Positions 17,775 through 25,073 of a stretch of 64,000 nucleotides of DNA are shown in pieces. Every line of letters begins with the position of its first letter. The first letter of the stretch is position 1. A program made the translations under genes and the position numbers. Source of the DNA: Bordetella parapertussis (GTDB taxonomy: Bacteria; Pseudomonadota; Gammaproteobacteria; Burkholderiales; Burkholderiaceae_C); NCBI GenBank assembly GCA_945861305.1, contig CAMATW010000007.1:5388-69387 (forward strand), in the 5' to 3' direction. Under the pieces are notes generated by a model that ran no database searches, was not told where the DNA came from, and was given only the letters and a program-made list of their open reading frames with translations.

Positions 17775-19090
17775 AGCACCAACAAAGCCCTGAAGTCGTT
17801 CACATTGGTGTGGGTGGGGCCGCTCACCACCAAGTTGCCCAAGGCCTCAAAAAAGCGGTAGCTGTCATTGCGGTCTAAAAAGACCAAGGGCTTCAAACCC
17901 AATGCATCAGCCCGCGCAAGCGTGTCGGGAATCACCAGCGCACCCGCGTTGTCTTCCACGCCGTCAATGCCATCGGTGTCCGCAGCCAAGCCCCAAACAC
18001 CTTTTTGTCCTTGCAAGCCCATGGCCAGCCCCAAACAAAACTCTCCTGCTCGACCGCCTTTGCCGCGTGGCGTGTCAGGCGCTTGCGGGCGCACCGTCAC
18101 CGTGGTCTCACCCCCACTCAAAATCACACAGGGCTTTTGAAACGGGCCCTCGCCACGGGCGGCAGCCCGTGCCAGTGCCGCATGCACCTTGCCCACTTCA
18201 CGTGATTCACCTTCCATTTCATCCGACAAGATATAGGCATTCAAGCCAGCAAGACGGGCCATATCAGCTGCGGCTTGCAAAGACTGTTGAGGCGTGGCCA
18301 ACATTTGCACGCTGTGGCCTTGGAAAACGGGGTCTGCTGGTTTGGGTGTCTCCAGAGTGCTTGAGCGCAAAGCGGCCCACACCGGTTCGGGCAAAGCAAT
18401 GCGGTAACGCTCCAAGATGGCGATGGCTTGCTCGCAGGTGCTGGCGTCGGGGACTGTCGGACCGCTGGCAATGACGGCGGGATCGTCACCCGGCACATCG
18501 CTGATGGTCAGCGTCACCACTTGCGCGGGGTGGCAAGCCGCCGCCAAGCGCCCGCCCTTGATGCGCGAAAGGTGCTTGCGTACCGTGTTCATTTCCAAAA
18601 TATTGGCACCGCTTTCCAGCAAAGTTCGGTTGATTTGCTGCTTGTCCGCCAAAGTCAGGCCTTCTGCGGGCAAGGTCAGAAGTGCCGAGCCCCCGCCTGA
18701 GACCAAACAAATCACCAAATCATCTTGCGTGAGGCCTTGACACAAAGTCATCATGCGCTCGGAGGCCTTGAGCCCAGCAACATCCGGAACGGGGTGGGCG
18801 GCTTCCACCACCTCGATACGCTGCAAAAGGCCAACAGGTCGCGGCGGCGTGTGGTGGTAGCGCGTGACCACCAAACCAGATATGGGAGCGTCCATGGGCC
18901 AAAGCGTTTCCAAGGCATGAGCCATGGCACCAGCAGCTTTGCCCGCACCCAACACCAAGGTGCGCCCTCGTGGCACAGAAGGCAAACAAGCTGGCATGTT
19001 CAACAAGGGCTGGGCACGCGCAACCGCCGCGTCAAAGAGTTGGCGCAAAAACTGGGCTGGATCTTGTTGGAATGAGGCAGGGACAGACAT
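17771..19090 (-). CDS. Glycerate 2-kinase (MOFRL family; TtuD/GckA type)
   Basis: A 439-residue kinase of the DUF4147-MOFRL family producing 2-phosphoglycerate from glycerate; some members are annotated hydroxypyruvate reductase (ttuD). The N-terminal domain shows LVLGAGKAAGAMAHALE and LVSGGGSALLTLPAEGLT. The MOFRL domain contains LSGGETTVTV, GRAGEFCLGLA and AADTDGIDG. In this setting it would close the route from purine-derived glyoxylate through tartronate semialdehyde into glycolysis. Glyoxylate carboligase and tartronate semialdehyde reductase are not in the window. It converges with guaD. Confidence 0.88.
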   Translation of the reverse strand: MSVPASFQQDPAQFLRQLFDAAVARAQPLLNMPACLPSVPRGRTLVLGAGKAAGAMAHALETLWPMDAPISGLVVTRYHHTPPRPVGLLQRIEVVEAAHPVPDVAGLKASERMMTLCQGLTQDDLVICLVSGGGSALLTLPAEGLTLADKQQINRTLLESGANILEMNTVRKHLSRIKGGRLAAACHPAQVVTLTISDVPGDDPAVIASGPTVPDASTCEQAIAILERYRIALPEPVWAALRSSTLETPKPADPVFQGHSVQMLATPQQSLQAAADMARLAGLNAYILSDEMEGESREVGKVHAALARAAARGEGPFQKPCVILSGGETTVTVRPQAPDTPRGKGGRAGEFCLGLAMGLQGQKGVWGLAADTDGIDGVEDNAGALVIPDTLARADALGLKPLVFLDRNDSYRFFEALGNLVVSGPTHTNVNDFRALLVL

Positions 19091-19170
19091 GGCGGGCGAG
19101 CATAGCGCATTGCCTCAAGTTCAGCCCTTTGGGGTCGATTCACAGTTATCCCAAGCTGCGACTGCACACC

Positions 19171-19500
19171 ATGGCAACGATTGATTTCAAAAAATACCTG
19201 CAAACTGACACCGAACAGAACGAGGACCTGTGGGTCTGGTTTGCTTTTGTGGTGTTTTTCCCTTTGGTGATTTTTTGGTACACGGGTCGCATGTTGACCA
19301 AAGGCGTTGAAGCTGCGCACGACCAAATGGCGACGAACGCCAGACGACAAATGATTCGTGACAACCACCTAGAAGAAGAAAAAGGTTTGCGTCGTTTGAA
19401 AATGCAAAAAGAGCACCAAGCGTATTTGGCGGAACGTGAAAAACGTCTGCAAGCCTACGAACAACAACTCAGGGCAGCGCCCCCGCCTCAAACCAGCTAG
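19171..19500 (+). CDS. Small single-pass membrane protein with cytoplasmic coiled coil, function unknown
   Basis: A 109-residue protein with a short polar N-terminus, one hydrophobic helix at about residues 20-42 (DLWVWFAFVVFFPLVIFWY) and a highly charged helical tail rich in Lys, Glu and Arg that should form a coiled coil. I do not recognise a named family. No clear ribosome-binding site precedes the ATG at 19171, but longer readings into the upstream glycerate kinase start look unlikely. Its last 32 bases overlap the end of the convergent puuD gene. Position between glycerate kinase and puuD hints at, but does not prove, a role in purine oxidation at the membrane. Confidence 0.7.
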   Translation: MATIDFKKYLQTDTEQNEDLWVWFAFVVFFPLVIFWYTGRMLTKGVEAAHDQMATNARRQMIRDNHLEEEKGLRRLKMQKEHQAYLAEREKRLQAYEQQLRAAPPPQTS

Positions 19501-20671
19501 CCAGCGCCTGACGCTCCTGCGGCGTGATGCCCGTAGCGTTATTCATGGGCATTTGCTGCAACACCACCACCTGCTGATACACCGCTTGCGCATGGGTGCG
19601 TAAAGCCTCGGGGGAATCGAGGCGCAGATTTTTCATTTGCACCTGCGGGCCGTGGCATGACACGCACCGCTGGTCCACAATGGTCTGCACCTGCGCAAAG
19701 CTGACAGGTTCTTGCACTAAAGATGAAACCGGCGCAGGACGCAAAGCCACGATCACCCCCACGATGAGCACCACCCCCACAGCCGCAAACGGCCAAGGGT
19801 TGGCTGCCCGCTGCAAGTGCCAAGCGTGACGCTGCACAAAGAACTGCCTGATTAAAGCACCGGCCAACATCAAAACCAGCAGCAACATCCAACGCTTTGG
19901 ATGGGCATACAAAAACCCATAGTGGTTGGAGAGCATGGCAAACACCACTGGAAGGGTGAAATAGGTGTTGTGCACACTGCGCTGCTTGCCGCGCTGCCCA
20001 TGAATAGCAAAAGCCTGTGCGTCATAGGGCTGACCCGAGGTCATGGCAGCCACCACCTTGCGCTGCCCTGGGATGATCCACACCAACACATTGGCGCTCA
20101 TGGCGGTGGCCATCATGGCGCCCACCAGCAAAAACGCTGCACGGCCGGCAAACAATTGGTTGGTACCCCAACACGCCAGTGCCAGCGTGGTGAGCATGAC
20201 CAAACCTATCCATAACTCGCCGTTCTTGCGAAAGCCGACCCAACGGCAGGTCAAGTCGTAAACCAGCCAGAAAACCACCAGCAAGGCCACGGCCACCGCA
20301 CCTGCGGACAGCGGCGCCCAAGCCAAGACATTTTTGTCAATCAAAAACGTGTTGGCATTCCACAGGTAAAGCACGCAAAACAAGGCGAAACCGCTCAGCC
20401 ACGTGCTGTAGCTTTCCCAGTAAAACCAATGCAATTTGCCGTGGATGCGCCCAGGCTGACCCAGGTACTTTTGCGGGTTGTAAAAACCCCCGCCATGCAC
20501 CGCCCACATCTCCCCGCCAACGCCCTTGGCGCGTAAGTCATCGTCCTCGGGGGGGATTAAGTTGCTGTCTAAAAAAACAAAGTAAAAAGACGAGCCAATC
20601 CAAGCGATCGCGGTGATGACATGCACCCAGCGCAACAACAAATTAACCCACTCCAGCAGATAAGTTTCCAT
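19469..20671 (-). CDS. puuD: Membrane urate hydroxylase PuuD (cytochrome c-fused urate oxidase)
   Basis: A 400-residue membrane protein oxidising urate to 5-hydroxyisourate. The N-terminal ~300 residues are the multi-helix DUF989 domain, with LRWVHVITAIAWIGSSFYFV, a soluble-facing GGGFYNPQKY segment and GKLHWFYWESYSTWLSG. The C-terminus is a cytochrome c domain with heme motif Cys336-VS-Cys339-His340 and a candidate distal methionine in QQMPMNN. Electrons are thus expected to go to the respiratory chain rather than to oxygen with peroxide release. It lies downstream of xdhC on the same strand, with a palindromic repeat in the 34-base gap. Confidence 0.93.
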   Translation of the reverse strand: METYLLEWVNLLLRWVHVITAIAWIGSSFYFVFLDSNLIPPEDDDLRAKGVGGEMWAVHGGGFYNPQKYLGQPGRIHGKLHWFYWESYSTWLSGFALFCVLYLWNANTFLIDKNVLAWAPLSAGAVAVALLVVFWLVYDLTCRWVGFRKNGELWIGLVMLTTLALACWGTNQLFAGRAAFLLVGAMMATAMSANVLVWIIPGQRKVVAAMTSGQPYDAQAFAIHGQRGKQRSVHNTYFTLPVVFAMLSNHYGFLYAHPKRWMLLLVLMLAGALIRQFFVQRHAWHLQRAANPWPFAAVGVVLIVGVIVALRPAPVSSLVQEPVSFAQVQTIVDQRCVSCHGPQVQMKNLRLDSPEALRTHAQAVYQQVVVLQQMPMNNATGITPQERQALASWFEAGALP

Positions 20672-20682
20672 AAGGGGATATT

Positions 20683-20728
20683 AATCGGGGTCAGATCCCG
20701 ATTAATTAATTGGGATCTGACCCCGATT
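20683..20728. repeat. GGGGTCAGATCCC palindrome between xdhC and puuD
   Basis: Arms AATCGGGGTCAGATCCC (20683-20699) and its exact reverse complement (20712-20728) form a 17-bp perfect stem around a 12-base A/T loop. The right arm encodes the last residues and stop codon of xdhC. The same core (GGTCAGAT.CC) recurs at 52416-52488 and 53003-53027, defining a second repeat family in this window. Confidence 0.85.
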
Positions 20729-21560
20729 GTTTCAAGAGTTGAGCTGCTACTGCTACAGCAATCACCTCAGGCTGCTTTCCGCTGATGCCAGGCAAGCCAA
20801 TGGGGCAGGTGATGCGCTGAATTTCCTCTTCGGCAAAACCCTTCTCGCGCAGGCGGCGCTGAAACGTGGCCCACTTGGTGGCGCTGCCTATCAACCCAAT
20901 GAAAGGAAGGTCGTCGCGCAGGCGCAGGCGAAGCAGGCAAGCGCCCGCCACATCCAAGTCTTGGGCATGGCTGAAACTCATGATCAGCACTTGACTGTCA
21001 GGCGCCAAATCCGCCACCGCGGCTTGCACGGGGTCGCTGTGTTCGGTTTGCACTTGCGCGGGCAAATGGGTGGGAAACACCTCATCGCGGCTGTCAATCC
21101 AGCGCACCGCAAAAGGCAGGTGCGACAGCACCTGCACCAAAGCCCGCCCCACATGCCCACCGCCAAACAAGGCCACCGGCGACAAAACGGGCGTCAAACG
21201 CTGTTGCAGCAGGGGAAGGTCTTGGTTTGAAATAGCTTCAAAACTCAGCTCCACCGCGCCGCCGCAGCACTGCCCCAAGCTCGGACCCAAAGCCACCCGT
21301 TGCAAAGGAGGCAGCACTGCCAATCCTTGCAGGGCTTGGCGCGATTGGGCCATCGCCTGCCATTCGAGTTGTCCGCCACCAATGGTGCCAAGCTCTCCTT
21401 GCGCAAACACCGCCATCCAAGCCCCCACCTCACGAGGCACCGAGCCATGTGCGGCCACCACCGTCACCAAAACCGCCGGTTCTGTTGCCAATCGCTGGGT
21501 CAAAGGGGCAAGCATGTTCACACCAGGCCTCGGGTAATCATGGTTGTCAAATTCAATCAT
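20706..21560 (-). CDS. xdhC: Xanthine dehydrogenase accessory protein XdhC
   Basis: A 284-residue maturation factor that binds the molybdenum cofactor and promotes its sulfuration and insertion into XdhB. The N-terminal XdhC/CoxI part has VLVTVVAAHGSVPREVGAWM and LGQCCGGAVELSFE. The C-terminal Rossmann-like part has VALFGGGHVGRALV and FIGLIGSATKWATF. ATG codons at 21560 and 21515 are both possible; the second would remove a 15-residue leader that homologues usually lack. The last residues (SGSDPN) and the stop are encoded by a palindromic repeat, so the native C-terminus has probably been replaced or extended. Confidence 0.92.
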   Translation of the reverse strand: MIEFDNHDYPRPGVNMLAPLTQRLATEPAVLVTVVAAHGSVPREVGAWMAVFAQGELGTIGGGQLEWQAMAQSRQALQGLAVLPPLQRVALGPSLGQCCGGAVELSFEAISNQDLPLLQQRLTPVLSPVALFGGGHVGRALVQVLSHLPFAVRWIDSRDEVFPTHLPAQVQTEHSDPVQAAVADLAPDSQVLIMSFSHAQDLDVAGACLLRLRLRDDLPFIGLIGSATKWATFQRRLREKGFAEEEIQRITCPIGLPGISGKQPEVIAVAVAAQLLKQSGSDPN

Positions 21561-21603
21561 TGGTCGCAGAGTATGCCTTCACCCTTTGTGAATGGGAGAG
21601 GCC

Positions 21604-22188
21604 ATGCGGTTTGAGCTTATAGGTCAATCTTTGCTTGTTGTCGTGGCGATGGTGTTGGCGTCATGCTCGACCAAGCCCATCACTGCACCTGAACCTGCCC
21701 CTGTCGTGCCTGCCCAAGCGCCCGACACCAAGCCAGCAGAGGTTGCTGCTGAACCCAGCAGCGGAGCAACAGACTTGCCCAGCGCCATTGAACCTGAGGC
21801 AGCTGCTAGTAACAAAGACACTGCACCCACACCCATCAACCAAGCGCTATCGTCTGCGCAAACCAGTGCCGACTACCGTAAAGATGCCGCGCACCATATA
21901 TATCAGCGACTGCCAGAGCGTATTTACAAGGGCAAGCTTCCGCCCTTGTTAAAAGCCGTGGTGGTGGTGGATATCCATATAGAGCCTTCAGGACAGGTAG
22001 GGCGCATCGATTGGGTACGCTTGCCCAAACATGCGCCTGAGGTAAAGCTCGATATTGAGCAAGCCATCCGACAGTCCGCTCCGTTTCCAGCACCCAAGTA
22101 CCTCAAGCAAGTCAGCTTCACCGAAACATGGCTGTTGCACCGCAGTGGGCGCTTTCAGCTTGATACCCTGACCGAGGGGCAACTCTGA
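21604..22188 (+). CDS. Lipoprotein with a TonB-like C-terminal domain
   Basis: A 194-residue predicted lipoprotein. The signal sequence ends in LASC at about residue 23, followed by an acidic and proline/alanine-rich linker of ~70 residues. The final ~95 residues resemble the TonB C-terminal fold (YKGKLPPLLKAVVVVDIHIEPSGQ...VRLPKHAPEVKLDIEQAI...PFPAPKY). The start at 21604 is favoured by GGGAG four bases upstream. Its role is unknown; it is divergent from xdhC and convergent with the HIU hydrolase gene. A full TonB would have an N-terminal membrane anchor rather than a lipobox, so energy transduction is doubtful. Confidence 0.65.
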   Translation: MRFELIGQSLLVVVAMVLASCSTKPITAPEPAPVVPAQAPDTKPAEVAAEPSSGATDLPSAIEPEAAASNKDTAPTPINQALSSAQTSADYRKDAAHHIYQRLPERIYKGKLPPLLKAVVVVDIHIEPSGQVGRIDWVRLPKHAPEVKLDIEQAIRQSAPFPAPKYLKQVSFTETWLLHRSGRFQLDTLTEGQL

Positions 22189-22194
22189 ACTGAC

Positions 22195-22548
22195 TCAAGA
22201 GCCTCGGTAGGTCGAGTAACTCCAAGGGCTGACCAACAGCGGCACATGGTAGTGCTGGGTCACATCGGCGATGCCAAAGTCCAAGCTGACTTCGTCCAAA
22301 AAAGCCGGTTCTGGCAGCGCCACACCGCGCAAGACAAAATAGGCTTTCACTGCAAACACCAAGCGGTAGGTGCCCACCTGTAAATTCGCGTTGTCTAACA
22401 GCGGCCCGCCCTCGTGCCGGCCATCGGCATTCAACACAAAGCGCTTGACCAAACGGATGTCTGTCCCTTGTGTGGCGTACAAAGCCACCGCCATGCCAGC
22501 AGCTGGGCAGCCGTGCATGGTGTCCAAAACATGTGTGCTCAATCCCAT
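22195..22548 (-). CDS. uraH: 5-hydroxyisourate hydrolase (transthyretin-related protein)
   Basis: A 117-residue enzyme converting 5-hydroxyisourate to OHCU, the step after PuuD. The N-terminal STHVLDTMHGCPAAGM and the C-terminal tetrapeptide YRGS are diagnostic, and the active-site histidine of the HYHVPLLVSPWSYSTYRGS region is present. The start is set at 22548 (MGLSTHVLD); the longer frame to 22608 adds an unrelated leader that would overlap the divergent fusion gene start. Confidence 0.93.
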   Translation of the reverse strand: MGLSTHVLDTMHGCPAAGMAVALYATQGTDIRLVKRFVLNADGRHEGGPLLDNANLQVGTYRLVFAVKAYFVLRGVALPEPAFLDEVSLDFGIADVTQHYHVPLLVSPWSYSTYRGS

Positions 22549-22608
22549 GGTTATATGAAAAGTTATAGTTGATCTCTCCAGTGTAGCCGCCCGATTTTTT
22601 CCCAGCAC

Positions 22609-24381
22609 ATGCCTATGCCAGCCGCTCTTGCCGCCATCGAACGACTCAACGCCGCCAGCAATGCAGAGGCTTTGCGATGGCTAGACGGCATCTACGAACA
22701 CTCGCCTTGGGTGGCAGAGCAGGCTTTGCAGCAACGCCCTTTTCGCAGCTTGTCGCATGTGAAGTGGGTCTTGGCGCAGGTGGTCAGCAGTGCGCCTGCC
22801 GAGCAACAATTGGCCTTGGTTCGCGCCCACCCTGTGTTGGCCCCCAAGCCAGCGCTGGACCTCACAGCCGACTCTCACCAAGAGCAGCAAAGTGCTGGTT
22901 TGTGGCAGTGCACGCCGGAGCAGGCCCAGAAGTTACAACAACTCAACGCCGACTACCTGAACCACTTTGGTTGGCCCTTCATCGTGGCAGTCAAAGGTCC
23001 GCGCGGAAATGGCTTGGGGCCACAACCGATATTGGACACCTTAGTGCGTCGCTTACGCGCATCCCCCACCCATGAATTACAAGAGTGTCTTCGCCAAATC
23101 CACCGCATTGCCGAATTGCGCTTGAACGATCGGTGCAATGCTCAGCCCACGTTGGGCGAAGAAGTATGGGACTGGCATGAATGGTTGGCGCAATTTAGCG
23201 ACGAGGGTTTTGCCGAACGTGGTGAATTGAGCGTGAGCTACCTCACACCTGCGCACCGCGCTTGCGCCAAGACACTGCAACTTGGTATGCAAGCCTGTGG
23301 TTTTGATGAGGTGCAAATTGACGCGGTAGGCAATGTGGTGGGACGCTACCACCCTGCCCAAGCCGATGGGCAGTATGTACTGACCGGCAGCCACTACGAC
23401 ACGGTGCGCAATGGCGGCAAATACGATGGGCGATTAGGCATTTTTGTGCCCATGGCCTGTGTACGGGAACTCGCCCGTGCAAAGCGGCGCTTGTCCGTTG
23501 GCATTGAAGTGGTGGCGTTTGCCGAGGAAGAAGGCGTTCGCTTCAAAGCCACGTTTTTGGCGTCGGCCGCGCTGACAGGGCATTTTCAAAGCGCATGGTT
23601 AGAGCAAACCGACAAAGATGGCATCAGCATGCGACAAGCCATGCAACACGCTGGCTTGAACCCCAAAGACATCCCAGCGCTCAAACGCGATGCGTCCCGC
23701 TATGTGGGTTTCATCGAAGTACATATCGAACAAGGCCCTGTGTTGCACAGCATCAATATGCCGCTGGGCATCGTGACCTCCATCAATGGCAGCCGTCGGT
23801 ACATCGGTGAAATCACCGGCACCGCCAGCCATGCGGGCACCACGCCCATGGGTCAGCGCCAAGATGCCGCCGCCGCCTTGGCCGAATGGTCGGTGTATCT
23901 TGAACAACGTGCAACACTTGACGGTGACTCTGTGGCCACCATTGGCATATTGAGTGTGCCCAATGGATCTGTGAATGTGGTGCCAGGGCGCTGCAGCTTT
24001 AGCTTGGATATGCGTGCCCCCACTGACGCGCAACGCGATGCACTGGCCGAAGATGTTTTGCAATCCCTTGCACGCATCTGCCAAAACCGTGGCCTGCGCT
24101 TCTGCCATGAAGAAACCGTGCGAGCAGCGGCCGCGCCCAGCGACCCGCTCTTACAGCAGGCTTGGGAACTGGCAGTTTCTTCTTTGGGTATTCCCTTACA
24201 TCACCTGCCAAGCGGCGCCGGCCACGACGCCATGCAATTGCACCGTGTCATGCCCCAAGCCATGTTGTTTGTGCGCGGGGAAAACCAAGGCATCAGCCAT
24301 AACCCGCTTGAATCCACCACTGCCGACGATATGCAATTGGCCATCGACGCCTTTCAATCCATGCTAGAACTTTTAAATTAA
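22609..24381 (+). CDS. Fused OHCU decarboxylase (UraD) and allantoate amidohydrolase
   Basis: A 590-residue bifunctional protein. Residues ~1-175 are an OHCU decarboxylase domain (FRSLSHVKWVL, the catalytic histidine in VRAHPVLAPK, FGWPFIVAVKG). Residues ~180-590 are an M20/M28-type metallo-amidase of the allantoate/ureidoglycolate/carbamoyl-amino-acid family, with metal ligands in GSHYDT, YDGRLGIF, EEEGVRF and HIEQGPVL, and a C-terminal GAGHDAMQ. It should convert OHCU to allantoin and hydrolyse allantoate, two non-consecutive steps. Allantoinase, needed between them, is not in the window. The gene diverges from uraH with 60 bases between the starts. Confidence 0.88.
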   Translation: MPMPAALAAIERLNAASNAEALRWLDGIYEHSPWVAEQALQQRPFRSLSHVKWVLAQVVSSAPAEQQLALVRAHPVLAPKPALDLTADSHQEQQSAGLWQCTPEQAQKLQQLNADYLNHFGWPFIVAVKGPRGNGLGPQPILDTLVRRLRASPTHELQECLRQIHRIAELRLNDRCNAQPTLGEEVWDWHEWLAQFSDEGFAERGELSVSYLTPAHRACAKTLQLGMQACGFDEVQIDAVGNVVGRYHPAQADGQYVLTGSHYDTVRNGGKYDGRLGIFVPMACVRELARAKRRLSVGIEVVAFAEEEGVRFKATFLASAALTGHFQSAWLEQTDKDGISMRQAMQHAGLNPKDIPALKRDASRYVGFIEVHIEQGPVLHSINMPLGIVTSINGSRRYIGEITGTASHAGTTPMGQRQDAAAALAEWSVYLEQRATLDGDSVATIGILSVPNGSVNVVPGRCSFSLDMRAPTDAQRDALAEDVLQSLARICQNRGLRFCHEETVRAAAAPSDPLLQQAWELAVSSLGIPLHHLPSGAGHDAMQLHRVMPQAMLFVRGENQGISHNPLESTTADDMQLAIDAFQSMLELLN

Positions 24382-24389
24382 ATTTGACT

Positions 24390-24425
24390 AAATTACCAAA
24401 TATGACGGTAATTTCTAGTTTTTAC
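24390..24425 (+). terminator. Weak A/T-rich terminator after the fusion gene
   Basis: AAATTACC (24390-24397) and GGTAATTT (24407-24414) form an 8-bp perfect stem with a nine-base loop, followed by CTAGTTTTT. It lies nine bases past the stop of the decarboxylase/amidohydrolase gene. The low G/C content makes efficiency uncertain. Confidence 0.45.
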
Positions 24426-24477
24426 TTAATTCACTAAATTCGTATTTTTTGCGAATATCATGCTCTGGCATCAGATA

Positions 24478-24499
24478 AAGGGATTTATCCCTTCTTTTT
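24478..24499 (+). terminator. Hairpin plus T-tract in the leader of the channel block
   Basis: AAGGGAT-TT-ATCCCTT is a near-perfect palindrome followed by CTTTTTCTT. It lies 27 bases before the first gene of the ion-channel block, so it could end upstream transcription or act as an attenuator for that block. Confidence 0.45.
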
Positions 24500-24519
24500 C
24501 TTGAGAAAGTGAATACACC

Positions 24520-25065
24520 ATGAACAGTTCTTCAACGTCGACCAAGGTCGGCACCGGTCCGACTTTTTCCGACTGGATTTTCATTGCGGTTTTGCTGGGT
24601 GCCATTGCTTTGGTGGCTTACTTGGGTGAAATTGCCTTTGAGCACGCCCAGCAAACTGAGAAAAGTAAGCGAAATGGCGAAGCCATGGTGGCTTGGCTAG
24701 GAAAAGCCAGTGCGGAACGCTTCAACCCTGACTACCCCGTCAAAGCCTGTGCAGGTGGCGGAGATGCCAAATCCAGTGCTTGGGGCGCATGCCTAGAGCA
24801 CCTCTTGGCAAATGACTTCAAAAGCATGCAAAACCCGTTCAAAGGTGCACCTCCAGCGTTTATCGAGGCATGCAACCCCAGCGATAAAAGCCTCAAAGGT
24901 GAAATTGTGTTGATGAAAAACACAGCCACCCCAGCGGGTTCTGCGGTTGCGGCGGTCAGCTCCAAACTGGCAGCTGAAGACAGCATTGACCAAAAACTTC
25001 AATTAAGTATCGGTATCTGTGACAAAGGTGCGTACCTTGTCAAAGTTTCTGACGTTGAATTCTGA
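24520..25065 (+). CDS. Membrane-anchored protein of unknown function, first gene of the channel block
   Basis: A 181-residue protein with a cytoplasmic Ser/Thr-rich N-terminus, one membrane helix at about residues 19-41 (DWIFIAVLLGAIALVAYLGE) and a ~140-residue domain that should lie outside the cytoplasm. That domain has four cysteines (in VKACAGG, WGACLEHL, IEACNPS and IGICDKG), suggesting two disulfides. I recognise no family. It ends eight bases before the dual-sensor channel gene, so it is very likely co-expressed and may be an accessory subunit or sensor for that channel. Confidence 0.7.
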   Translation: MNSSSTSTKVGTGPTFSDWIFIAVLLGAIALVAYLGEIAFEHAQQTEKSKRNGEAMVAWLGKASAERFNPDYPVKACAGGGDAKSSAWGACLEHLLANDFKSMQNPFKGAPPAFIEACNPSDKSLKGEIVLMKNTATPAGSAVAAVSSKLAAEDSIDQKLQLSIGICDKGAYLVKVSDVEF

Positions 25066-25073
25066 GGCTTAAC

